In this document: piece after piece, positions 29,051 through 38,739 of the stretch | How positions within the stretch are numbered: position 1 is the first letter of the stretch | Layout: every line of letters begins with the position of its first letter | Assembly: GCA_030374765.1 (NCBI GenBank) | Contig: JARGXX010000098.1 | Coordinates: forward strand, 682,001-746,000 | Direction of reading: 5' to 3' | Source of the DNA: Agarophyton chilense | Taxonomy: Eukaryota; Rhodophyta; Florideophyceae; Gracilariales; Gracilariaceae | DNA: 64,000 nucleotides | Notes under the pieces: model-generated | Database searches by the model: none | What the model was told of the DNA's origin: nothing | What the model saw: only the letters and a program-made list of their open reading frames with translations | Translations under genes and position numbers: made by a program

Positions 29051-29085
29051 CTTCTTCTTCTTCTTCTTCTTCTTCTTCTTCTTCT
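29051..29085 (+). repeat. CTT microsatellite
   Basis: About eleven and a half CTT units lie between the convergent 3' ends of the Ser-rich gene and the HAD gene. Confidence 0.9.
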
Positions 29086-29099
29086 CCCCCTCTCCTTCT

Positions 29100-30050
29100 T
29101 CAGCGCGTCTCCGTCGCCTGCAGCGCCGCCTCCCGCAGCCCGATCACGCGCTCTAACACCTCCTCCGTCCCCAGCACGCCGCGTCGCGACGCCAGCTCCC
29201 AGTGCGCGTGTCGCTCCAACGCCTTTGCCACGCTGTCGTGCGTCACGCCCGGCAGAAACGCACGCCCGCACAACTCGCCCAACAGCACGTCGTTATCGTC
29301 GTCAAAAAGCGCCACCGCATCACTTGCGCTCTCCCCAAGCTCGCGCAACACCCCGCGCGCCGCGTTCGCCTTGCCCGACCCCGCGGGATACACGTCCGCC
29401 TTACCCAGGTTATACGAGCTCGTCAGCCCCGCGCCTTCCGCCCCGCTCTCCTGCAGCGCCGCGCCCAGTGCCGCCGCCGTCCTCTCAGCGCTGCCTCCCA
29501 CGTCCACGCGAAAGTTGGTGCTGTAGTCACGCGTATCCGTTGTCCAACCACGCGCCACCAACTCACCGTGCACGCGCCATAGCGACCCGTCGCGCGCGTC
29601 GGGCGTCGCCAGACGGGGTACTAGACTGGTGCGGTCGTGAATGCGCCCCACCTGCGGCGCGAATTTGTCGCTCCAGCTTGCGTCCAGCACGCCGTTGCGC
29701 AGTTTACGCCCGCCGTTCTCGAAAAACTCAAAGTCGGCGGCCGGCAGTTGCGCGCGACGCGCCGCGTACGTAGAGGCGCGCGCGCCGGTGATTATGACGA
29801 ACATGACGCCGAGCTCGCGCAGACGACACACAAGCTGCTTGGTGCGCAGCGAGAGATACGCCTTGCCGCCCGTGAGCGACGTTAGTACTGCGCAACGTCG
29901 CGTTTCGCCGCCATGTCGGTAGCGCACGGTGGCAAGTTGGTTTTGGTCGTCCTCGTCAATCACTTGGGCGTACGAGCTAAAGTGCTTGGGGTAGTGCACT
30001 AGCGTGCCGTCCAGGTCGGAGAACACCACGCTTGCGGTGGTGGCCTGCAT
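29100..30050 (-). CDS. HAD-superfamily phosphatase (sucrose-phosphatase-like fold)
   Basis: A 316-residue HAD hydrolase from ATG 30050. Motif I is VVFSDLDGTLVHY (nucleophile and general acid Asp), motif II FVIITGARASTY, motif III around GSGKANAARG (Lys), and motif IV VALFDDDNDVLLGE. The small helical cap between motifs II and III suits the class IIB group that includes sucrose-6-phosphate and trehalose phosphatases; substrate cannot be told. A second minus-strand frame (30243-29977) has an ATG, a possible membrane anchor (GVVVGVIVVEKW) and overlaps the start in another frame. A frameshift or splice joining the two is possible, giving an anchored enzyme. It converges with the Ser-rich gene. 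Confidence 0.75.
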   Translation of the reverse strand: MQATTASVVFSDLDGTLVHYPKHFSSYAQVIDEDDQNQLATVRYRHGGETRRCAVLTSLTGGKAYLSLRTKQLVCRLRELGVMFVIITGARASTYAARRAQLPAADFEFFENGGRKLRNGVLDASWSDKFAPQVGRIHDRTSLVPRLATPDARDGSLWRVHGELVARGWTTDTRDYSTNFRVDVGGSAERTAAALGAALQESGAEGAGLTSSYNLGKADVYPAGSGKANAARGVLRELGESASDAVALFDDDNDVLLGELCGRAFLPGVTHDSVAKALERHAHWELASRRGVLGTEEVLERVIGLREAALQATETR

Positions 30051-30327
30051 GTTGCCTGCGCGCGTTGAGAGAGGTGCGCTGTAGGCGCGTGGCGTCGTCG
30101 ACGGCCGCTTTAAGCGCGGCGGGACGCTCGCGCCGTAGAAACGACCACTTTTCGACGACGATGACGCCCACGACGACGCCGGTGTGCGTGGACGAGAGGC
30201 CACCAGCGCGCCGACTGCTCACCACACCAATCGCTGTCCACATGCAAAACCAAATGCCGCATTCCTGAAAACACCTCGTTTTTGGCCAATTGTTAATTCG
30301 CCCATAAGGGCCCCGGGGTTACACTTG

Positions 30328-31500
30328 ATGTCGTCTTCTTCTCGGCAAACAGCGAGGCACATTCAGTTGCGCCTACTCGCAGATATGAATGATATCATTC
30401 TTGCTTTGTGCATGTTTCAGCAAATGCAACAAACAGCCGTGCACACAAAAACGCTCCTTCAAGAAAGCGTCCTTCTTGCAAACGACACCAACGTGACAGA
30501 GTACAGTAGTAGCGAAACCGAAGCGCAAAATCCAGGAAAAGGTACCTTTTTGTGCGGGGTGAAAGCTCTTTATGCAGCACGTATGCCCCAGCATCTTTTC
30601 TACAATGTTTGCGATGTACATCCTGATACAATGCAGTTTAAAAAAACAATTCACATGAGTAGTTAAATGTTTCAACCACTACATGATATGGTGTCATCTA
30701 GAACCGCTGCTCCCATAGATGTAAGAGGCGAACACACTTGCTCTGTTCTGCTTGTTTCTCGTAAACGCAAGTTAAGTAGTGAACAGAGTCTATTCATGTT
30801 TCTAGATCTACTTGGTCGGAGCGACGAAGGCGGTCTGGGCGTCACGCGCGTTGGGCATAGATAAGAACTTTCAACGGAAACTGTATCAAACTACATTCGT
30901 CACGTTTTGTACGCTGTTTTTTCTGCACTAGACATCGGCATTACCCGACTCATTGAATGGCCGTCGCAGATAGAACGAGCGGATATGGAAGGTTTTATTA
31001 TTATACGATTCCCCAACTGAGTGTTTATCGTGGACAAGAACAAAAGCAAGCGCTGGAGACTTAAGAGTAAGAGTGAACAAGAGCGAACGTACGAAGGTTA
31101 CAAAAAGCCACATTTATGGGCGACTGTGGTGTTCTGTGACCTTTTTGGCCGCATTATTCGTCCGCAGATTTCGGACAAAGGTGTCGAGAGCAACCGGAAC
31201 CTCTGTACAACCTCGGAGGTTTATTTAAACCTCTGCCAGTTCCTACAGATTGGCCAGAACGGGATGACACACATGGGAGTTGCTGGAGATGGGGCGTTGG
31301 TCGTTCCGTACAAATGAAACGAGAGTACAGATTGGATTCATCGAGTTCTGCACAACCGCTACATTTCCATGAAGCGACTGGTGAACGAATGGGGCATCTG
31401 GTTTCTTAACAATAGGTACAGGCTCTTCTTATGACGGTGGCCGTTCCAGAAATATCTCTTCCCCATCGCCTACAATACCGCAGCCATGTTATGCAACTGA
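30328..31500 (+). pseudogene. Harbinger-like DDE transposase, interrupted by five stops
   Basis: One plus-strand frame reads through about 390 codons with stops at 30664 (TAA), 30862 (TAA), 31018, 31315 and 31432 (all TGA), ending at TGA 31498. It matches the DDE_4/PIF-Harbinger family. Visible parts are SLFMFLDLLGRSDEGGLGVT, the helical region ELSTETVSNYIRHVLYAVFS, IEWPSQIERADM, first catalytic Asp in VFIVDKNK, YEGYKKPHLWATVVFCDLFG, second Asp in VAGDGALVVP, and Glu in RLVNEWGIWFLNNRYRL. All three catalytic acids are still encoded. Terminal repeats and target duplication were not found. Start taken at ATG 30328, but this is uncertain. Confidence 0.8.
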
Positions 31501-32279
31501 CATTTACGCCAACGCGTGTACGCCCTGCAATCAAGAAAAAAATATTCGGCCAAGATCGACGCACACATGCACCTGTAGCACTCAGAGTCAGAGCAGGATT
31601 GAGAATAAAAAGTAATATCTTCACTTTACTATAATGCTAGCGCGGCTTGCATCGCGGCCAGGGCCAAGTCCGTGTCGTATAGTGGCAGAAGGTCTGACCT
31701 TTGAGGTTGTCAATGTACTACACTGATCCTGCACGTGATGGATGCGAGGGATCATCGGCCATGCAGCTCCGGGCGAGCTACCATCTAGGTGTTGTCAGCC
31801 ACGTGTAGTGTTGACATGTACCTTCTGGTTGAGTAATTGTTAGTACTTGTACTTGTAATTATATTTATTTTAGTACAGTAGTGGAGTGGCCACCTGGCAA
31901 TGTAGCCAGTGCTGGCCAGGTCTCTGACACTAGGTCAGAGACCGTGCCTTGCTGGCACCTCCCGGGTGATCTGGAGAGTGCAGTCCACTGCATATAGAGA
32001 ACTGTACCTCCCCCATCCTAATCTGATAAAGATAGGCACCGCTTGGGTCACGACTATACGTTTTGGTTCATCGTTTCTCAACTACCGCACAGGCTTTCCC
32101 GCGCGTCGACGCCTACCATCGTTCACCTACACGGTATAGGCTAGTTGCCCCGCCGTTTGCCCCTGCGGGTTTTCACGGTGCCCTGGTACCATCGAGGTGA
32201 ACTACGTCTACCTTCTAAGGTTGAGCGTTAACACGCTCCCTACGGTTGAGCGTCACTACGCTCCCGAGACAAGACAGTA
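31501..32279. mobile_element. Hairpin-rich repeat block, possible solo LTR (about 31809-32275)
   Basis: No gene. The block opens TGTTGACATGTACC at 31809 and ends near GCTCCCGAGACA at 32275, so it begins TG and ends CA as LTRs do. It contains a perfect 10-bp hairpin (31919-31928 with 31934-31943, GGTCTCTGAC), a nested CTGGC/GCCAG hairpin before it, and a short repeat GGTTGAGCGT near 32220-32255. I could not find flanking target duplications. It cuts into the frame of the carrier-like remnant at 32240-32752. Confidence 0.35.
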
Positions 32280-32752
32280 GCATACCCCACAGGTGATTGT
32301 ACGACAGTTCGAATCGTAAAGAGTCTAAGGCGACTGAATCTGAGACTGTGGGGCCCCTGCGAGAGATAGCCAGCAACAACACTCACGGTGAGCAATTCGG
32401 TCATAATAGCGGCCAGTGCTTTTGGGGCAACTGAACGATATCTTTCTCCCATGTAGTTGGAGAGCTGGTTGAGACCAACGCCAAACAGTACTCCTCTGGC
32501 TAGACGCGAAACGTAACCGGGCAGGCTTCTGCGTAAGAGAGGTTGGGAGGTGACGTGGTCGACGTTATAAGCCTCTGAGATGCCTGAGATGGGGGTCATG
32601 ATCACGCCTGGTGCAATCGTTTTGCAAAATCTAACAGCTACTCTACCAGGGTGGTTTTCGTACGCATCTGGGTCAATGTCTCGATCCATTATTGCGCCCA
32701 AACTCTTAAAGCCGGTGATGTAAACCACACAAGCCGGCACCTGCACGTGCAT
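32240..32752 (-). pseudogene. Mitochondrial-carrier-like remnant
   Basis: A 170-residue frame starting at ATG 32752. Its core, PGVIMTPISGISEAYNVDH then GVLFGVGLNQLSNYMGER and SVVAGYLSQGPHSLRFSRL, resembles, from memory, a family of carrier-like proteins in stramenopiles and red algae. The N-terminal part of such proteins is missing; the frame upstream has a TGA. The last 12 or so residues are read from the hairpin-rich repeat block, so the true C-terminus appears lost to an insertion. I take it as a truncated gene copy. Family assignment is tentative. Confidence 0.35.
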
Positions 32753-32954
32753 GTTAGGGAAGAGAGAGTTGATATGTCACTGAGCGGCGATTGAGAATGG
32801 CGTTGAGCGCAGATCGGTAGTAGTACTCGACGATGGAGACGACGGCAAAGGCACTGACATTGATCTCGTTGGCAGGCTGCGACAGGAGCGGGGTGCGAGA
32901 GCGGCGTGGGATGGAGAGGATGTGTTCGGAAAGCGATGAAATAACCTGGGTGCT

Positions 32955-33478
32955 CTAGTGCCGGGTGCGATTCAAGTGCGAACGGAAGGCGTCGCGACTG
33001 ATGGCGTAAGCAGTGCAGGAGTGTGTGACACACTTTGCAGACACATTCAACGGGGCGGCGGCGGTGACTTGAAGCTCGGAAACTGTATTCGCATAGACGG
33101 CGTGCAATTGGCTCTCAACGCTGTTTCGGGGCCGCTTGCGAGGCGGTGGATTTAGCCACCAACTAGGACAAGCATACAGTCGGCGGGACAATTCCGGGTG
33201 ACGATGAGACCGCAACGACGAAAAACGAGCTTTTGCATGCGGCACGCCAGCTCGAGCAGCTGCGGCGGGTCGCAGCGATGTAACATGGGCGAGCGCGCCA
33301 GACGGGTGGCAGCGTCGCGCACGTTGTGCTCCAAATGTAGCTGCGTCGGCGCGGCGTGTCGGCGGCGAGCATGGCGCGGCGAGGCGGCGGGGTTTGTGGA
33401 AATGGCGGTGGCGACGGTGATGGGTGGTGATGGTGGCGGTGGCGTCCACGTCGCCACGTGTGCGCCGTGGCGACGCAA
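32955..33478 (-). pseudogene. Cyclic-nucleotide-binding-like domain, frameshifted
   Basis: Two minus-strand frames together resemble one CNB domain. The first has LLELACRMQKLVFRRCGLIV and ADCMLVLVGG (the expected ...yvvl.G turn) and ends in TAA. A second frame continues with VSELQVTAAAPLNVSAKCV (the FGE..L phosphate-binding region with Arg lost) and TAYAISRDAFRSHL, the usual end of the domain. A frameshift near 33150-33100 separates them. No ATG heads the first frame. The domain would bind cAMP or cGMP in kinases and channels. Decay is likely; an intron without clear sites is the alternative. Confidence 0.4.
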
Positions 33479-33560
33479 CAGAGAATGACGGGATTAGTGG
33501 ACGACGGCAACGACCACAACAGCAAAAAGGACGCGAGGCCTAGCTCGCTAGGACGGCATC

Positions 33561-33984
33561 ATGCGCGATCGTCTGTTTGTGCGCGGGCTGAGACTGTTTA
33601 GACAGCACGGCGTGCTGCGAGCGGATAGGACGCCTGGACAGTTGTTCGTGGTGGACGTGGATGTGTTTGGCGACGTGCGTGCCGCCGGCGCTCACGATGA
33701 CTTCGGACGCACACCCACTTAACGTGACTGTGTTCGAAGTGGTGCGTGGCGTTGTTGAAGGCGAGCTGCGACACCTGGAGGAATCTATTGCCCACAGCAT
33801 TGCCGATGAGCTGTTCGTGCGGCTGCCCGCCGTGCATTCAGTGCGCGTGTATGTGGAAATCCCGCATGTCGCGCTGCCCGCCATGTTGGACGCCATCGGG
33901 AACGACGAAAAGTCATCTTCCTCCAGATCCGAAGACGAGCTAGCCGATGAGCCCTCAGCAGAAACGAACACTCGAGAGCGGTAA
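33561..33984 (+). pseudogene. folB: Dihydroneopterin aldolase with a one-base frameshift
   Basis: DHNA converts 7,8-dihydroneopterin to 6-hydroxymethyl-dihydropterin in folate synthesis. From ATG 33561 the frame reads MRDRLFVRGLRLFRQHGVL, then PGQLFVVDVDVFGDVR and AHDDFGRTPT before a TAA at 33720. The next frame carries on with NVTVFEVVRGVVEGELRHLE, SIAHSIADELF and VHSVRVYVEIPHV, the rest of the family. The two halves abut exactly; one extra T near 33718-33720 explains the break and there is no splice site. The lysine usual in the active site near the end (KPH) is IPH here. About 140 residues in total fit FolB. Either recent pseudogene or assembly error. Confidence 0.65.
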
Positions 33985-34349
33985 TCAGCAAATGTACTTT
34001 GTTCTTGCATGTCTTCTGTTTAGTAGGCCAAGCAAGATCTTGGCGTATGTACCAAACGGCTGAGAGAAAAAGACTCGCCCCGAGCGTTTCTATCAAGATC
34101 ATCAGAGGAGATACTGCTAAACGATGCGCGGGTGCAAGCTGGCGGACGGCGATTCGTTCTTCTTTAATAAAAAGGGCTTGAAGGGAGCTATTGTTTTTGG
34201 TCTGGAGCAGAGTGGTTTGCCAAAGTGGCTAGGAACGGGGAGACATTTGTCAAACTGGTATGGCATTTGAACTTGAAGAAATCGTACTTACACGGCCTTC
34301 ACTTTCTTGGTGGCTTGTTGTACTAGGGCAGCGGCCCCCGTGAAGTCTT
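33985..34349. other. No recognisable gene
   Basis: Short stretch between the folB remnant and the inverted LTR copy. Nothing seen. Confidence 0.5.
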
Positions 34350-34836
34350 TTTAGTATCCGCTCTACGGAGAGAGCAGACACCTGCGACAGTGTTCGGGAC
34401 TGCCAAATGGGTGCTTGCGGCTAAGGGGAAGATGTAGTAGAGCACAGCACTAGCGAGCTAGAATGGGGGTGGTAAGACCCCACTCGCTAATGAGGGTGTT
34501 GGTACTATTGAACGGACAACTACTTGTTGTAGCTTGTCCGGATCTCCGGTTAAGGAATCCTGAACAAGGAACAAGTGAGTTGTGAACCCGTTTGTTCTCT
34601 CCTTTACTTTGGAGTCGGCGCTCTCTTCTGTGGCTTAAGTACAGTGCACAGGGGTGAGCGCCGCACATAATAATATCTAGATATAAACTTCGTCAGCCGA
34701 CTAACCCCTCTACAGTACGGGATAATGCTTGCCACGTGGCTACTCACTACAGTAAATGCGCCGTTGCCAGTCCGGTATTTCCCTACAAAGGGTCGAGTCG
34801 GATGCGCCGTAGCAGACCGAGGTCCCACGTGTAACA
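34350..34836 (-). mobile_element. LTR copy A (solo or truncated, minus orientation)
   Basis: Its reverse complement aligns by eye with copy B at 47955-48473 over most of its length. Shared blocks include GGTGGTATGTTACACGTGGG at the start, TATATCTAGATATTATTATG in the middle, AACAAGTAGTTGTCCG, and GAGCGGATACT at the end. Divergence is substantial, with many substitutions and small gaps. No primer-binding site follows its end, so internal sequence is gone. Confidence 0.7.
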
Positions 34837-36228
34837 TACCACCTCCCGGACCATCTGCGGGGTGTCACTTCTTAACTTCATCCTAGCCGTTTCAATCACT
34901 TGTGAGAATCATAATACTTCGTCAAAAAAACCTTCCATCGGCATTCCGACAGTACAGAATACTACAGTCTTTTTGTCTCTTCTTGACCTTCGTCTGCCAC
35001 TGATTAGCTTCCATAAAGAAGCTTGTTTGCTGCGGTTGGGCTCAGATGCGGGTTTGTCTCGGGATGCTTGGGGGCAAGTGATAGCGGAATAACCGTACTT
35101 GTGGTCGAGAACGAAGGATGAGAGACTGTTTGAGGTGGAAGGGGTACAGAATTTGTACGAGCTATCTACGTCTGCTCAAACGAAATGGTCGCGCCGTGTG
35201 TGCACCGCTTTGGGTTGGCGTGGGGGTGCCTCTTGCAACTGCCTTTCTCTTAACGCTTGCATTTGGCGGGTGTCACATTTGATACGCTGCCCCTCTCCTT
35301 TGAGCTTCGCTGATTGCCTTTCGCTGCTGTCAGTGCTGCCGTATTCTTTGGGCGTCTTCTTGCGCTTGGCCTGCCTATTGTTTGCTGATAATAGTGCACT
35401 TCTCCCTCACTGTTCCCCACTACGTCTGTGTTTCTGCTCCTGTAAGAAATCTCTGTCTTGCTTGGGTGTTCTCTCCCCTCTCCTTTTCTCACACCACAAC
35501 ATCCGACCCAACTTCTCGTCTTCTTCAGCCTGGCTTTATTCAACGCACCCGCTACCGAGTCTTGCTTCCGTCGCCCTTCTCGTCATTACGCCTCTTCTCG
35601 TCTTTTCTTTTTTAATTGCTATTTTTCCTCACTCATTGCTTCTTGTCAAAGCGTCCCCGTACGCTGCGTCGCATCGATTTCTTTGTCACTATCCAGCTCA
35701 TCCTCTCCCATCATATTGCTACCGCCCGCTACTGCAAAAGTGAGACTGTTTGCTCCTCTATCTGTTCCATCTCGCACTCCAAGTCACTCATCTCTACCTC
35801 TACCTTCCCCCCTTCACCGCCTAATACTTTTTCTGCGACTCTTGCACTTCGAGCATCACCATTCCTTTCCCACCGTTCGAACGCTTCAGGGCATTTTTTC
35901 GCCGCCGCCCTGCCATCACTCATCAGCTTGACCTAATCCGCTCTTCAATTATCCACCTCACCGTCTGGTTAACTGTCCGCTTCGCAATTTCCTTTTCATC
36001 ATCTCGCTATTATGCTAAACTCCGTGATGACGTTCTGCTACTCAATCCTCTGGAACAGGTTGTTCAATATTTGCTGCCCTCCATCACTTCCGATTCTGTG
36101 CCCCATCAGCAGTTCACAACGCTCTCGTTCATAGCGCAGAAAATTCCCGCCAAACACGTTATGTGTTTCGCGACAGAGGCCACGCTCTTTCTGCAACGCA
36201 CAAAGAACACTGTTCTGCTTAAAACCAA
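34837..36228. other. Pyrimidine-rich stretch with decayed coding traces
   Basis: 35250-36000 is strongly C/T-rich on the plus strand, like the leaders of intact genes in this window. Just before the kinase fragment (about 35930-36230) another frame contains RYYAKLRDDVLLLNPLEQVV and KIPAKHVMCFATEATLFLQ, which may belong to the same lost gene. Frames at 34862-35240 are open but unrecognised. Confidence 0.35.
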
Positions 36229-36663
36229 ATGAAAGACGGTATGCGTTACGTCTTTCAAAGTGCAGAGCGTCTTTTTCTCGTTACCGAATACTATGGAGGC
36301 GATGACATGTTTGAGTTTCTCAACCAGAAATCAAATCCACTGGATGAGCAGTCAGCGCGCTTTGTGACTTTTGAAGTCAGTCTTGCCATCGAGCATCTCC
36401 AAAACATCGGCATTGTTAACCACAAGCAGCACTGTAACTTCTCCAGCGTGCGCGACAAGACCGCCCCAATCCCGAAACGTAACTATGACGAACACAATTT
36501 AATCAGTGACTACGTGTTGTTCGAGGAAGCTAAACGAGACAAGGATCAAGCTAGTCGAAATGGCGTCAACCATTTTCACAACCCACCCGCCTCCAACAGC
36601 GAATTGCCCGATCCCATTCCCAATCACAAGCAGTGCATTTTGAGACGCCAGTCTGGTATGTGA
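36229..36663 (+). pseudogene. AGC-type protein kinase fragment
   Basis: The frame (145 codons) reads MRYVFQSAERLFLVTEYYGG, DDMFEFLNQ, then ARFVTFEVSLAIEHLQNIGIV. This matches the hinge-to-helix-E stretch of AGC kinases (LYLV.EY..GG.LF, ARFY..E..LAL..LH..GIV). The catalytic loop HRDLKPEN should follow, but here the sequence turns into NHKQHCNFSSVRDK and unrelated polar residues. The N-lobe with the Gly loop and Lys is absent from this frame. It is therefore a decayed fragment, no longer a kinase. Upstream coding traces and a pyrimidine-rich leader suggest it was once a complete gene. Confidence 0.55.
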
Positions 36664-36786
36664 GGCATTGATCTGCGCTTCATGACAAATGTTTTCTATT
36701 GTCACAGTACCAATACTACGATCGTCCTCCCTGTTCATGTTGCAAACTCTAGGGAGAACTATCGCGCTTCGCGCGCGGCTGTAATG

Positions 36787-37771
36787 TCATTCCGAAGCAT
36801 CGACGGGTGACGCGGTGGCAGAGCAGGCCTCAGCTACTGAGTCATCGGCGGGTGAGTGAGAGCTTTTCTCCGGGGCTGAAGTCGCTTCCAACGCAGGGTC
36901 CATCCAAAGCGGTTCTTCAGGAAGGGACGGCAGCAAAGAGGTGGCTGGCTGCTGCTGAGAGAGGTTGTGACTGTGCGCAAACAGATTGGAGAGTATGCCA
37001 AACTGCTCGCTCTGGCGCCTTTGCAGGGCAGCAATTGCGTTTGCTGCACTATCAAATCGAGTCTGAGCTCGCAGAAGCTGCAACTGTGAGGCTGAATGAC
37101 GGCGGTCGCGCTCATCCCTCGCTTGTGCACGCTGCTTCTTGTTTCTCTCAAACGCACTCTTTCGCTCGCGATTGCGCTTTTGCTTCTCCGTGCGTGATTC
37201 GGGCAGCTTGGAGAGCGTTTTGGATGCGCTCTTGTCTGTAGTTAACGTCCGCTTTGAATATGCATGCTTGTAGTCCAGTACCGCTTGATTTAAAAGGTGT
37301 TGCGCGTCGCCATCTTTTCCAAGCGCTTTTGCAATCGGCCCCTCAAGGTCGCCGTCAACTTCACCCATCCACAACCACATTCTTGGCCAACTGGCTGATT
37401 CTGTTCGATACATGGCGGACGTTTTCGGGACTGATTCCTGCCATATAACCCCTCTTCCAGCTGATTCCGTGCTTGTTTTGCTCTTCGACGATAGCAGAGT
37501 CCGTAATGTGACGCATCTATGCATCGGTTGCTACTCGAGCGCATGTTGCGTCAAGTGCTTTCATTTTCTGCAGCGGTGCTTCAAGTGCTATCAGTTGCAA
37601 AATGATCCACAGCTTTTTCACTTCGTTCATCACAAAGTGAATCGGTTTCAATTTTGAAGTTGTTGATGTAGACATACCGGGAGGCGAGTCGGTTCTGGCA
37701 CCAGTGACGTCTGCATCGTTCGGTATGGAACGTTCTTGAGCTCTAACTTCCTGAACCGGAGCGTCAACCAT
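36787..37771 (-). pseudogene. Unrecognised basic coiled-coil protein, broken
   Basis: Two frames appear to be one protein. The first (from 37771) reads MVDAPVQEVRAQERSIPND, then HFVMNEVKKLWIILQLIALE, a TAG at 37519-37517, and GISPENVRHVSNRISQLAKN before a stop. The second frame then gives HLLNQAVLDYKHAYSKRTLT, a very basic region (KQKRNRERKSAFERNKKQRA) and a helical stretch with AIAALQRRQSEQFG, ending in an acidic Ser/Pro tail at 36787. The second part alone is an intact 245-codon frame with ATG 37524. The basic helical region suggests nucleic-acid binding; family unknown. It may be a transposon accessory gene. Confidence 0.4.
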
Positions 37772-38739
37772 CTTGATGTTAGTTCAGCAGATAAAGAACT
37801 GCGGGCGCGCGGGGTGGAGGGCGGGGAATGGCCTAGTAAATGGCTGATGATCTGCAGCGGCGTGGTCGTCGCCTGAAGTGAAAGGGCAGATTTAGTGATA
37901 AGTGGAAAGGTTTGCTCTTAGAACCTTTCTTGTTTGTAATTTAGGCCAGAAAACAAGAATTTAAGGTTAGGTAATTGAAAACGGGACGTTCCGAAAGTGG
38001 CCCTTATTCCCGAAACAAGGTCAGTTTTCTCTTATTTAAAAAGGGCTATTGGGAGTAGCGAAAATACCGGACGGATTTCCTCCTGCTCACATCCAAAGCC
38101 CACTCTTTATTTCTCTAATTGGATGAATCCAATCATCTAAATCCTTAGAAAACCGTCACTTACACCGGTCCACTATCAAGGTAAACGCTACCGATCTTTC
38201 GTTGCGAGCTATCAGACTACTTTTCCCAATATGAAACTGAACCGCATCATCCGCGTTCGGGAATGTCTGAATCCGTCCATATCAATAGAGGTGCTGGTCT
38301 GGATTCAGTCCAAGTTTGAAAACACTTTCTACCAGACATCCACCAAAACAAGTCTTCGATTCTACCTCGTTCCAAGCATTACCCACTTTGCTAATGACAC
38401 ACTCATCTCATGAACAAAATAAATCCATTCTGTCTGTGCCGTTACATGCGCAAAAATCCCTAACCAACCCATTTTTGTCCCCCAAAAGCACGAAGGATAT
38501 CGACAACATCATCCCTAATCTCATTGTACCCATCGATTCTAAACAAAGCACAGTCATAATTCTACAACACCTTCTAAAGCACCAACAAACTTCATATAAA
38601 CACGTTCCGTGGATTTATATGCGGCATTTTTGGAGAATGCGATCCAAGCACTATAATTATTATTTAGTAATTTCCATTTCAACTACCGGAAAAGTGCTAG
38701 CTGGTTATATATGCACGTATGTTCTGAGGGGTTACTGCA
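37772..38739. other. No recognisable gene
   Basis: AT-richer sequence with no motif-bearing frame. Confidence 0.45.

Noticed and set aside
35099-35743. Hydrophobic plus-strand frame resembling a membrane protein
   Set aside because: Comes from a C/T-rich stretch that codes Ser, Leu and Phe in any frame; no conserved motif.
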